Shown here: positions 40,585-53,000 of the stretch, in pieces
How the letters are laid out: every line of letters starts with the position of its first letter
How positions within the stretch are numbered: the stretch's first letter is position 1
Source of the DNA: Gymnorhina tibicen
Taxonomy: Eukaryota > Chordata > Aves > Passeriformes > Artamidae
Length of the DNA stretch: 64,000 nucleotides
Assembly (NCBI GenBank): GCA_013399875.1
Contig: VXAZ01007505.1
Location: forward strand, 1,377,663 to 1,441,662
Reading direction: 5' to 3'
The notes under the pieces: generated by a model
What the model was told of the DNA's origin: nothing
The model's input: only the letters and a program-made list of their open reading frames with translations
The model's database searches: none
Program-made: the position numbers and the translations under genes

Positions 40585-43500
40585 ACACTCACACAGAAAA
40601 AAATCTGAATTTCCCAAGAGCAAGTTGATTTATCTTAGTACTGAAACTGTGTTTCACTGCTGCCAAGAGTAATGGTTAGCCGTTTTCTTTAGGTAACTAC
40701 ATTTCATACAAAAATGTCAGCTGCTGTTGTGCTTTTCTAAATGGTAGTTTCTGGTCTCCTTTGCTTTAGTGCTTGAAAATGTGGCACTGCTTATTCCAGA
40801 AACCAAAAAATTTGAAAGCCAACTAAAAAGCTGCATATTTTTTATGCTAAAGGTCAAAGATGAGTCTCAGTTCCCTGAACATGTTCCTCTTCCACCTTTT
40901 GCAAAGCAAAGATCTTATACAGGACTATCATTTGTGTCCGTGCATTACCTCAAAGAAATGAGGCATAATCACAGCTGTACGTGGCAGAGTTCTTGTTTAT
41001 TGTGCTAGTCATTAAAAAGAATTACTATCAAATGGTAATATATTGATAGATAAAATAATGTGGAATGATGGAAAATACATTACTTCAGCAATTTTGTAAT
41101 TAGATACTGCATTTCCAAATGGCACAGAGAGAATAATTCCACATTGGCAAGGGAAGAATAAGATGACCTTCAACATCTCACTTGTTAGAATACTGACTAA
41201 TTTATTCACATATCCCTTTTTCGGGCAGACATTTTTATCTACAAAGAAAAAACCAAAACAAAAACTCCAACTAAGTAGGACACCTTATTTCTTAAAGTGT
41301 GTATTCCTTCTTCCTCCATCTCATTAAAAAAAGATACTTTTCTTTTTAAACTAAGAAATAATAAAGAAAATCTGTGTTCTTTTGGTTTTTAATTACAAAG
41401 AACTTCTTACAGGTACACAGAATGGGCAAGAGTAACAGGATCTGGACCAAATTCCTAGATGCCACTGAAAAAATCAGTGTGAACCCGAACCGATTTTATT
41501 TAAGGAGCTTTTGCTTTTTCCTCAGGGAAGATAAATTTGCTTAGTCCAAGCATTGTATCTATCAAAACCCCCCCAGAAATAGAGAAAGATTTATGAAGTT
41601 ACTGTATACATAATCTACCAAAATTATACGCTACATGGACATCACAATTTGCAAAACATGAAGCACCACCACCAAAGTATCCATAATTTCTCAAATATGC
41701 TTAAAAATACTGACATAGCAGCCCTAATATGTATTTAAAGATCCAACTGGTTTCTTTTTTCTTCCCTCTTGGATTTATTGTGCACTGTTAACAAAGCATT
41801 CAGCAACAGAAACACGTTCTTCTAGCTGCACAACTTTCCAGCTACTGCTCGTGTAGTTTCTGCACTAGTGGAAGCAGTGCTAGATGTGAATCCTACATAC
41901 CAAATGCTGTGATGCACACTGGGGGACGTTGAGAATTAGGGCACATCTATAACAAAAGCAGATCAAAAAGATAACCCTTGGTCCCAAAGAGCCTACAGTC
42001 GCCTCACTGACCAAGGCTGAGTAAGAAAGGTTGGATTCAACAAAAAAGCACCATTAAGTAGAGAGACAGTATTTTTACCTCAACAGCAGATCAAGAAGTG
42101 TAACCAAACACTATTTTGCCTTCAAAGCAGTAGCAGGATCATAACCTTTTATGTCAGAAGAGTAGACCTGGGCAGTTCAGGGATCAGCATGGGAGGAAAG
42201 CTAAGGCAGACAGTCCTAGACAGAAGGGTCCAAAGCCATTGGTTGATTTTCAGTGATCACCTTCTCCAATCCTGATGTGTGGGAAATCAAGCAGAGGTGG
42301 CAGGAAGCTGACAAGCTGACAAGAATGAACAATAAGCTCTGGACTAAAGTCATAAGGAACACACAAGGTGGAAACAGTGGCAAGTGACCTGGAAGGAATA
42401 CAGAGCCACTGTCTTAGAACAAAGGAATGGAGTCAAGAAATCCAAAGCCCGCTTGGAGAAAAACCGGCAAGTGATATGAAGAGTATTAAGGGCTGCTATA
42501 GGCATGTCTGCAGCAAATGAAACCATGAAATTAGAGAAGGTGTGAAGTTGCTGAGAGCAGTAAGAAAAATTCCATTTTGATCCAAGAAATAATAATAATA
42601 ATAAAAAAAAAGCACAGGCAGTTGCTTTGAATAACCTCAGAAGATTCCTTTCAGAACAGATAAAATATAATCTTAGGAAACAATCCATAGCAGTCTGACA
42701 GAGGGAAGGGAGGGGTATCAGGAGGTCAGCTAGCACCATTATGGACAACTGTAATTTATATTATTGCTACACATGATCCAGGACTTCTTCGGTTTTTTAA
42801 AGCTTTTATTTCTTTGCTGGGGGTTTTCTTTTGTTGTTTTTCTCTCGACATTTTTTTCAGTTAGTCACTTGTTAAGGCAAACTTGAATTATTTGTGTGCC
42901 TCACTTTGTGCTGCATTAAGAATGGTCTGAAAGAAACCTGAAGGGCAGGGTGCACCCTGTTCATCAGGGAGAATTGTCTCAACGTACGCACATAGTGTCG
43001 CATACACCAAGAGCTTTATGCTAAAAATGTGATTTGGTTATTGTCACAATTCTTGGTGTTTTTTCAACTTGCAAATGTCTGACTTTTGAACTGACAACTA
43101 CATGACCAAATAGTACCTCTCCCATACTTATCAGGATGATGTATGATCAGTCCTCACCATCCATAAAAGGAAAAAGTCATCTGTTTGTACAGTATATCCC
43201 ATATATTTTACAGTCACCTGTGTCCTGATCTTGTCTATACCTTATGGGCTTTGGCACCTTTCCTAAGAAGACTGTGATTTGAACCCTTTGAGGTGATTGC
43301 TGACTTCCTGAATTACCTAGGTCATCAGGTACTCTGCAAAAGTGCAAGAGAGACTTCATTTACCCTCTTTATGAATGGATGGTATTACACTTTGAAGAGA
43401 ACTCAGTGTCTATTACAGACATGTTGGGAATTCACACTGAAGAAAAAATTCAGTATTATGTACCAATGTTCAGCTGAAAACATTTCAGCACATACTTTGA

Positions 43501-46434
43501 TTTTTAAGTTTAGACACTGCAGGAGCATTGTGGTATAGATGCTGCATACTTGAAACTGCTTTCCTGGTCTTGTTTAGAGCCTTAATTGAAACATGCAGGT
43601 CTCTTCAGTTGCTTGCTCCTGCAAAGTGTTTCTGGACCTTCTGTAGAGTCCAGCTATCACATACACTAGGATCTTGTCCTTTTAAGTGCCTAGATACACT
43701 ATTCAGTATTATTTCCCACTGCAAAAACACTTAGTCTTACATCAAGAAATCCCAAAGAAGTAGCAAAACAATCCAGGAAAAGGGATGCCACTTTCAATTT
43801 GATACCACAGTATGAAGTTTACAAAATAAATCATAGGTGTGGTACTTATGACAGAAGTACCTAACCAACACTTCACTAAGGCACAAATCTTGTTTGTTGG
43901 ATATCTCAGATCACTTCTGAAGTATTTACCAACATATTTGTATAGTTGGACATAAGACCTATAATTCCAGACAACCCTAAGTACAAAGTATTGTACCACA
44001 AAACCAGATGCCCTTACAATGCAATGAAAAATTTAATGGAAACAGCTCGCTGTCTTTTAGCACTAAACTATTAACATATACAGTAGAAAGCATCTATAGT
44101 CTGGACTGGCTTGGTAAACAAAAAGCACTTAACCTTCATTGACAGTTTCTGCTAATCAGTTTAAATCCTGCTCCTCCACCCCTCTATTCTGATTATAAAG
44201 GGCAAAAGCCAAGACAACTCAAGAGTCCAATCCCCACTGTATTCAAGGCAGAGGGGGAAAAATATTAAGTTCAGTCAAAACAGCTTTTAGTTTCAACTTC
44301 TAAAATGAAGCAGTAATTACAATCTGAAGTAGTAAGAGGAGAATACAGAATAAAACAACGGAACTAACTCTTTTAAAAACTCAGCATCAAGAGGGCATAA
44401 GGCAGTAGCATAGTAGTAAATATTTATCACATACATACCTTGGCCATTATTCCTTCAATGAAAGCTCTAAATACTTGAATTCACCTTTCTGGACCTCACA
44501 ATAATTTAATGCAGAGCAACAGGTGCCTATGACTGGTGGGCAGGAAAATGGGAAAACTGCAGAAAATAAGAGTATTAGTGACTCCTAATACCCAGGTACC
44601 CCATCTGTATGTTTGTAGGGAACAATACACTGATATTTGTACTCCGATAATGGAAAGCTGAAACATTTTTCTCCAGAACTGAAAAACAGTTTGGTTGTAT
44701 CAGACTACTCTCATTACTTCTGCAGGTCAGCCTAGGAAGCGTTTCTCCTCTTGATCACCAGTTCATCTCAGAGTTGAGCAATTCAGTTAAAGCTTTCTGT
44801 CCAAAGCTTTGGCAGGTAGGAAGCTTCCACATGTAGTTAAGAACCTCATCAGGTATCCCCCAGAGTCCCAAGTAAGTTCAAAGGAACTTAGGAGTAGCAA
44901 GTTCTTCATAGGGAAGCATTATTACAGGCTTGCAACATTAATAGAAGGGTTTGTACTGGACAGACAATTCCTTTGAGTATGAGTTGATGGCAGTTTCTAA
45001 ACAGAACCAACATTTCCTGTTATGATTAACGAGCATTCTTACCACAACCTGCAACACCTGGGAGTTAAATGTGAGTGACTGAGTAACATAGACAAGTGAC
45101 ACTCCTGCAGGATCCTTAGCAGCTAATACTACTGTAACTGGCTACACTGTGCTAAAAAATCCTAAAGATCCTTGGGTTGTATTCCACGTGCGTCCCAAAC
45201 TGCCTACTTTTTCCTCCTTTTAATTTAGTACTCATTAAATACAATGCCTACCCTTCAACTTGCAAGATTTTGTGGCACATAGGCCCATTTCTGACAATTA
45301 TACCTGAAAAAGCACTGAAGATTTCATTCTCTGACTGCTACGTTAAAAAATATCTAGATATAACAGCTGAAGAAAACCAACTTAAAGAAAACTGTTACAG
45401 ATACATTACCACTAGGTATTTAAACTATCATGCACAAGGATCACCTTAGGCAACTTTTAACATAAGAATCCAACAGAATCAGGTTTTGTACAATATTCAC
45501 CCAGGTATCTATTGCACATACAAATCCTACATGCACTGTTCACAAACTGAGCTGTGACTTAGTTTGAACAAAAGTCTTCAGAACTATACAGAAGATGTCT
45601 GATTTTTATGGCTCAACAGGTCACTCTTATTCATAGCCTTTTTATGTCCCCTTACCTCAGGGTACTGTTCATGACTTCTTCATAGTCAAGCCTAAACTGT
45701 GCTCTTCTTAGCTGTATTCTATAACCCCTTGTTATATTCCCTGTATCCACCACCACAATGTATTCTAAGCTTTACTCACTTCCTCCAGAGACTGTACGTG
45801 GATGGTCCTTGTTTTATTTACAGCTGTGACAGTCCTACAGGATATATCCATTTTAGCTCTTATACTTGCCTTTAAGATTAGAGACAACACATAGGAAGTT
45901 GTGTCTATGCTGGGTTTATAAGCTTTCCCTCTGAAATGGCACAAGAGACAAGATGAAAAATTGATTGTAGTATGCTTTCTCTGCAGTAGACAGGAGGCTA
46001 TTACACACAGCAGTAGGCTGTAGTGAAAGTCCTGTATTCATCAAGCCTACAGAGTACTCACAGAACTACTATGAGCCACTGCGGACATGTGTTAGCCAAA
46101 CCTACTTTCCATCACTTTATAAACTAGTTTACATACTTAATGCTATCTGTCAGAAAGACCTGTTGACCTGCCTTTGAAAAGTTAAGTTTAATATAATTCT
46201 TCCTTTAGAGGAAAGTGTGTGTGAGCAAGGGAATGTTGTTGGGTTGGTTTTTTTCATATATATTCCAACACAACTGAGTGCTAGAATTCAGTGCTGAACT
46301 GAAATACAGTTTACAAGGTTCTGGGGTTTTGGTTGTTTGGGTTGCTTCTGTGGTTTTGGATTTTTTTTCACTGACTTAAAAGAAAAATAGGCATGACAAC
46401 ACATCAAGGTATTAACATCTTAAAAATTTTAAGG
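40585..46434. other. Intergenic region downstream of CRELD2
   Basis: AT-rich, with an (AAT)n/A run at 42588-42611. No kinase-like or other conserved coding sequence was recognised, although PIM3 lies in this position in mammals. Confidence 0.55.
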
Positions 46435-46945
46435 CACATTCCAACAAAATAAACTTTTATTGAATGCAATATTAGGCATTCTATTTTGTTTAAGAGAACA
46501 GCCCTTCCCCCCCCAAAGAGATTCCCTTTGACAATTTCCAAAAGCTGTATTTCAATTACAGAAATATTTCTCATGATTAGAAACAACAAACTTCAGTCTA
46601 AATTTTCCTTGAATTATGAACTGCAACTAAATTCTTCCAGAAGATGATAGTTTTCAGTAGGCACTAGAATGAGAAGCCTGCAAGTTGTTTACAGTTGCTG
46701 GGTATAACGTTCATTCAAATTTTATACTAACCCATCTAGAGTGTTTTTCTTGAAGAATTATATAAAAAGTGGAATTTAAGAATAAAGAAACACAGCTGAA
46801 AGAGCAGGCTGTCATAATTTAAAAAAAAAAAGTCTTAATGGCAACCTGCATATTTCATACCACTTCCACAGTATGTCAGCTAGCAGAGGCTTAGTCCAAT
46901 AATTTAAAACTTTAGATAGGAATGTCTTTTGGTTCTGAACGCAGA
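46435..46945 (-). other. CRELD2: CRELD2 3' untranslated region
   Basis: AT-rich minus-strand sequence follows the stop codon. The first convincing AATAAA is at 46461-46456, with T- and GT-rich sequence just downstream, so the transcript probably ends near 46,435. The exact cleavage site is inferred. Confidence 0.7.
46456..46461 (-). terminator. CRELD2: CRELD2 poly(A) signal
   Basis: Canonical AATAAA on the minus strand (TTTATT on the plus strand), about 485 nt past the CRELD2 stop and followed by GTTTATTTTGTTGG-like U/GU-rich sequence. Confidence 0.7.
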
Positions 46946-47004
46946 TCATAAGTCAACATGTTCAGTATGTGAAGGCTCAGTTGTTTCATTCTCTACTTCC
47001 TCTC
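46946..47004 (-). CDS. CRELD2: CRELD2 terminal coding exon with ER-retention-like tail
   Basis: Minus-strand terminal coding segment of 59 nt, acceptor aacttcacag, stop TGA at 46948-46946. It encodes [18 protein letters not shown] after the split glycine. The acidic tail ends in HVDL, where the mammalian protein ends in a KDEL-like REDL, which supports both the exon call and the use of the GC donor upstream. Confidence 0.93.
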
Positions 47005-50000
47005 CTGTGAAGTTAAATATCACAATTAGAATACGGATCTATTATATCAATTATATATATAATTATATATAATTATGATTTTTGAAATTAGCTTTTTTTA
47101 AAGAGAAACCCAAATCAACATATTTATCAAGACCAGAGAAGCAATTAAGCCCTATATAACATCTACTTGCACCATCCTCCTAACCCCAGGTTGTATTTCT
47201 TTTTTTAATGTATGCAAACAAATTTTTCAAATAAACTGGTATTATACTGTTAGTGGAAGGAAAAAAAAAATTCAGCACAGATATTTCTATTCTAGGCTTT
47301 TGTTTTCAGCTATTCACAGTGAATTTCCTCCTTTCCACACAACCTGTCAGTAGTAGTTCTGATATTTGGAAAAATACGGCAAGTCTTAGAATTGTTTTCT
47401 ATAGTACAAACTGCTCAGTTCAGATGTTAAAACAACCTTTAAAAAAGCAGAGCAATTTTATTATATTGGGAAAAGCATTATCTAAACCTAAACCTAAAAA
47501 AACCTAAGCCAATTTGTCAACTTTTCATTTTACTTTTAGTCTCAAAATGTCAGACCACATTAAAAATTGTAGTAACCTGATACCCTGCATATCAGAAAAG
47601 TACGTAACTAATTGTAAAGGACTAATAACAGTGAGCACCGAGAGTATAAGGTATGAACTGAGTGGCCCTGAGCAGCAATACAACATGCATCTTTACAACT
47701 TATTAGTACAAGATGAAAAAAATCAGTCTTGGGAATGGAAATGGGGGGACAAAAAATCCAAACAAGCTAAAAAGTAGAAAGAAAATAAAGGTATGAAATT
47801 AAGTGTCTCTTATCTATTGTCGTACAGCTGTTATTGCAAAATAATCCCATCTTTCTCTCTGGAATTGTAAAAGAAGCCTAGATAGAGTAATGGAATATTT
47901 AATGAATGTAGTTCTGTCCATATGGGTCAATACATCCTAGAAAAAATGATAGTTGCGGTTTTTGACTGAAGGTGTAGTTTAAGTGAAGCTAAACAGTTCC
48001 CTGTGACTGACAGACTGATGTCTTCACCTTAACACCAGCTGTGGCACATACATGATCGCAAAATAAACGAATTCAGCTTTGTCATCCAGCAAAAAGAATT
48101 CATAATTTTCTGAGATTTCAATGAGTTGAAGATTGCATGGAATCAGGTAAACCCTTAAGTCACTACAATTAATGATAAAGGAAAGAAGTGGGGAGGATGA
48201 ACTCCTTTTTATGACAGCAGAAATTTGCTAGCTCATTTTATGCAACAAAGCCAAACCCTTAAGTGACTTAAAAACACAACCTTGAGTTAAGCAAAAATGT
48301 AGCATCACAAGAACAGAATGTTTAAAAACAAACTATCTTTAAGCAAAAAAAACATGGCAGAGTGTGGCCTACACTATGAACTATTAATACAGACCACAGC
48401 TGTACAGAGATAAGAAATTATAAGGAGGGGTTTACAAGCAACTAGACCCTTAGACTGAAATAAAACTCCAAGCTGTCGATACAGCATATTTTTTTTAATT
48501 GTCCCTGAAAAGCTACTTGCCTGGTTTTACAGTTTGAACACATGTTCCATCCTTATCTTCAAATCCTTCTGAACATACACACTTGTAACTACCTGATGTA
48601 TTAACACAGTCTTGATTCTCTTTCGTGCAGACCTTTTCAGGAAGGTTACATTCATCTATATCTAGAGATAGCACAGGGAAAGAAAGAGTCCATTGCTGTC
48701 ATTTTGTTATAAACCTTATTTGTGCTCAGTCATATAAACAAAATTCTATTCAAATATGAAAAACACTGATGAGCAGAATGCTGCTGAAACAGACTTCTGT
48801 TAAAATAATCTAATTCTTCATGATTTGGACAGTTTCAAAGTTATTCAGATAACACCCAATACTGTTGTTTTTTCATGTTTTGCAGGTCCCTGTACAGAGA
48901 AACATAATTAAGCAATTATGTTTGTCACACTTAGGCAATTCATCTTAACCTACTGAACATTTCCCCTAGAGTAATTTTCTATTTATGCCATCAAAGTATA
49001 GCTAAAGGGGACAGAGCTTGTAAATACTACATCATCACAGTTAACAGCTACTTCAGATTATGCATATGTTCTGCTCTTTCCTACAGAGGAAGTCTAATTT
49101 CATGTTATAATTCACTAACAATGAATATCATTTGAACCTAGACATTGATGGATTAACAGAACTCCTGCCTTTCTGTTACAAAATGAATAGAAACACAGAT
49201 CTGAAGTGGTAGGTAACTGATGAAAGACTCATATAGCTGTTTCCTGAACCTGCTGTAAAATACCTTGTTCCTTCGTACCAGTGGTTCAATTTAAGCCTTG
49301 TCAAGCATATTAGCTCAGTAATATAAAGGAAGTTATTACAAACATCTTTGCAGCTAATACCAGAACAACTGGGTTCATTTTGACAGGCATGAAAGTTGAG
49401 GCACACAAATGTGAATGTACTTATGAGCTCCTCAGCATGGCTAAGCAAGAGTGAGCTAACCAGTGTTCTACCAGGTACTGCTAAATCCACCAACCTGTAC
49501 ACTTCTCATCTTCCTTCATGTATCCAGATGCGCAGGTCTTACATTTTTCAGAACCTTCTCCTGTGCAACCTACACAGCTGGCATCACATGCTAAAGATAT
49601 AATATTTTATGCATTAAAAAAAACGTGTATCTGGGTTTTAAAATCAGACAGTTTACCCACATAAGGAATCATAGAATGGCTTGAGCTGGAAGTTGACCTT
49701 AAAGATCATCTAGTTCCACCCCCCCTGCCATGGGTTGGATGCCTTTCACTAGACCAGGTAGCTCAGAGCTCCATCCAACAGGTCTTTGAACACCTCTAGG
49801 GATATGGCATTCTTAACTTCTCAGGTCCAGTGCCTCAACACCCTTATAGTAAAGGTTTTCCTTTTAATATCTAATCTAAACCTGCACTCTCTCAGCTTGA
49901 AGCCATTCCTCCTCGTCTTGTCCACTACATGCCCTTGTAAAAAGTCCCTCTCCACCTTTGTTGTAGGCCTCTTTAGGTACTGAAAGGCTCTGGAGCCTTC

Positions 50001-53000
50001 TCTTGTCCAGAATGGACAATCCCAGCTGTCTCAGCCTATCCTCATAAGGAAGGTGATCCTCTTGATCAAGATCTTCACAGTTGTCCTCTGGACCCACTCA
50101 GACAGGTCCATGCCTTCCTTACGTTGGAGGCCCCAGAGCTGGATGCAGTACTCAAGGTGGGGGGGTCTCAAAAAAGCAGAGTAGAAATAACCAGAAACCT
50201 CTTGTTTTGCTCATACAATAGGTCTAAAGCTTCATCCTCCCTGTGCCCAGTGAGGATCATACCACACTGTACCAAATACCTATCTAGCACAACCTCTAGC
50301 ATTAGATTAGGATTCTAGACAGTAAAATACAACAGCAGATTGAAAAGAAACCTTTGCATGAGAAAGATCCATCTGTGTTCAAACAATACTGGTGATCGTT
50401 GCAAGGAGAAGCAGAACATTCATCTAAATCTGAAAGATAAAAAGTGACAAGTTACCTGAAATAGTAGTCATGATTAAACAGCCAGATTAATGCTTGAATG
50501 CTATAAACTTAAACTGACTGCATTGAGAATAGTTGTTGCACTGCGTTTGGGGTCAGGTATGCAACATGTTAAGACATGGAACTAGTATGGTAACATACAC
50601 TGTTTTGTTCAGCTTAAACCTGTATTAGAAAATCAAAAAGTGATCCTTAGATGTTTTGTGATGACAATAAAAGATGTACCAGAAATTCAAGAGCTCAAAT
50701 TAAATAAAATTCCAGGATACCTGCAATCCTTGTAATTTTCAAGTCAGTCATTTTCAAGTCATGCATTTATGCAAATACCGTAACAAACAAGGAGACAGAT
50801 TACTGTTCTGGAATGCTATTTTCTCCTGTACTCCTACATTACCAAGTTACAGAACTTTTTATATGACTAAAATACTTATACAAATGCACATACATACACC
50901 ACTTAGTGTGCTACACAAAGCAAACTGGAGCAAACCAGGTTATGGTTAGGACCAGTCAAGCTGAAAACCAATTCTACTGCACAGTTAAAACATGCAAGCC
51001 TTATGATTTTGAGGAAAGGATGCAAGAGTATTTCATTAAAAAATTCAGACAAAGACAGGCCATTATTGCTGTCCCTCTCTTCCTGTCACTGCTGTCACTC
51101 TCATCCTGCACCCATCATTCCTACTGATCACTCAATTGATTTATAGTTCATTAGTGGCAATAATTATTTGGAAAAAACCCAGCTATACAGAAGACAGTAT
51201 CAAAGCATCTTAAATACGCCCTGGGAGTGCTCAGTAGTTGCCTAAGGAGGTACTGCAAGAGCTGTAATTCAAGCCCAGTTCTCACTGGCACTTTGAAAAG
51301 GAAGCAGTGTTCACATAATTCCTAAACCTCTGTTTCCAGGAATTATGTTAGAGGTCTTTAAGGGGTTAAATTCAACCAATTAAAACAGAATGTGTTACTC
51401 TCCCCTAGTGCGTTCCTGCATTGGGAATATTTTTAGTGTTCACATTTTTCCTGAAGTGTTTCACACTTATCTCCTCATAAACCAAGTCAAATGCTAAGAT
51501 AGAAACAGGTAAGTGATTAATGGAAGCACTGAGCTTGATGTCTCCCGGTATTTCTGTCCAACAACAGGAAAAGTTAGCATGTGTGGCTTTTAGTGACGTG
51601 TTTGAACTCTATTAGGGTTGAGCATTTACAACAAAGTTATGTGAAGGCAATTGTACAATTAGTACAAAATATGTAGTTAAGTTTACAAGAATTTCCTAGT
51701 AGTTGACAAAATAGCTTAAATCAAGAGCAGGACATTGTTTAGCATTCAAATAAACACCAAGAAAACTCATGTCTAAAAAGAAACACCCCACTTGCTGCTA
51801 TATGTATTCCACTAAACTAAAAAGACATACAGTGAACAGTATGATAAAGATAACTATCATCACCAGGCAATCAGTGTTGAGAAAATACTGCTTTCCTGCA
51901 ACACGAAACAAGTTAAGGAAGAGAGAGACTAATAAAACTGTAGAAATCTAAAGTGACAGATCATTTCCATAAAATACAATAAAACGTGGAAGTGATGTCA
52001 TCTAATCTTACTAGCCATTGTTACTACAAAACCTGTTTGAAGTCTGCCAAGCATTACTCACCCATACAAGCTCCACCTTCATTTTTAATCCAGCCTTCTT
52101 TACAGTCTTGGCAGTCCCTGTTACTTGAACCAGTACAAGTCTTACAGGCAGCATGGCAGGCTGAAAGGAGAAAACTACAAGCTGAGTTTTGTTGAGAGAT
52201 CCCAAGACAAGTTTGGGCATACAAACTCTCAAAGAAAACTTTATTTAGGATTCACTGGAAGCCATAATCTTTTAGTAGCTTGAAACTCCCATTCACAAGA
52301 TGGCACCTCCATAAGGTCAAGATTTAATTTAGAAACATGCAGCTATCTGTCCAAAACAACTGCAAAATCCCAAAATACCCCTGGAAACCAAACCTAGCAA
52401 TTAGTTATTTGCACCACTGAGAACACTGCCATGAAATTCTAGTGATTAGAAGTGGCAGGTCCAATTTCTAAAATATTTGGTAAGAGGAGATCAGGAAGGC
52501 AAACTTAGCTCAGCCCCTCAGAGGTGGGACATGAGTTTAAACATCAAACTCTGCACTTCTCTACCTAACGAATCCTCACACTACTTCATTTGCAACTAAC
52601 TACGAGAGCAGTGTGTGAAGTGGTATTACTCCGAAGAACTTCAGAAGGAAGTATACTAGAAATCCAGTTGTATATGCATATTTTATGCATATATAGATAT
52701 ATAACACACCATATGTGACATAGGTATGCTATATATTGTAATATAAAACAAATCATATAGAAGAATTACTATACAACAAGATTTTTAAAAAAACCAAATA
52801 TAGACTATTTGAAAACAATCTCATTAGATCTCAGAGTCAGGATACAGCAGTTGAAGAATCTCATCAAAGGTCTATATGACCCTGACTTTGTTTCAAACTT
52901 AAACTTAGGCAGACCTAACTGGAATCTAAGTAGTTGCAGTACAGATCAACTGTTTCCATGCCCATTTATTCCATTTAAGCTTATCTGAGACATGAGGAAA

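Noticed and set aside
49876..50097. Minus-strand 73-codon frame in CRELD2 intron 7
   Set aside because: It falls inside the CR1 3' fragment, in a region that is largely untranslated in CR1.
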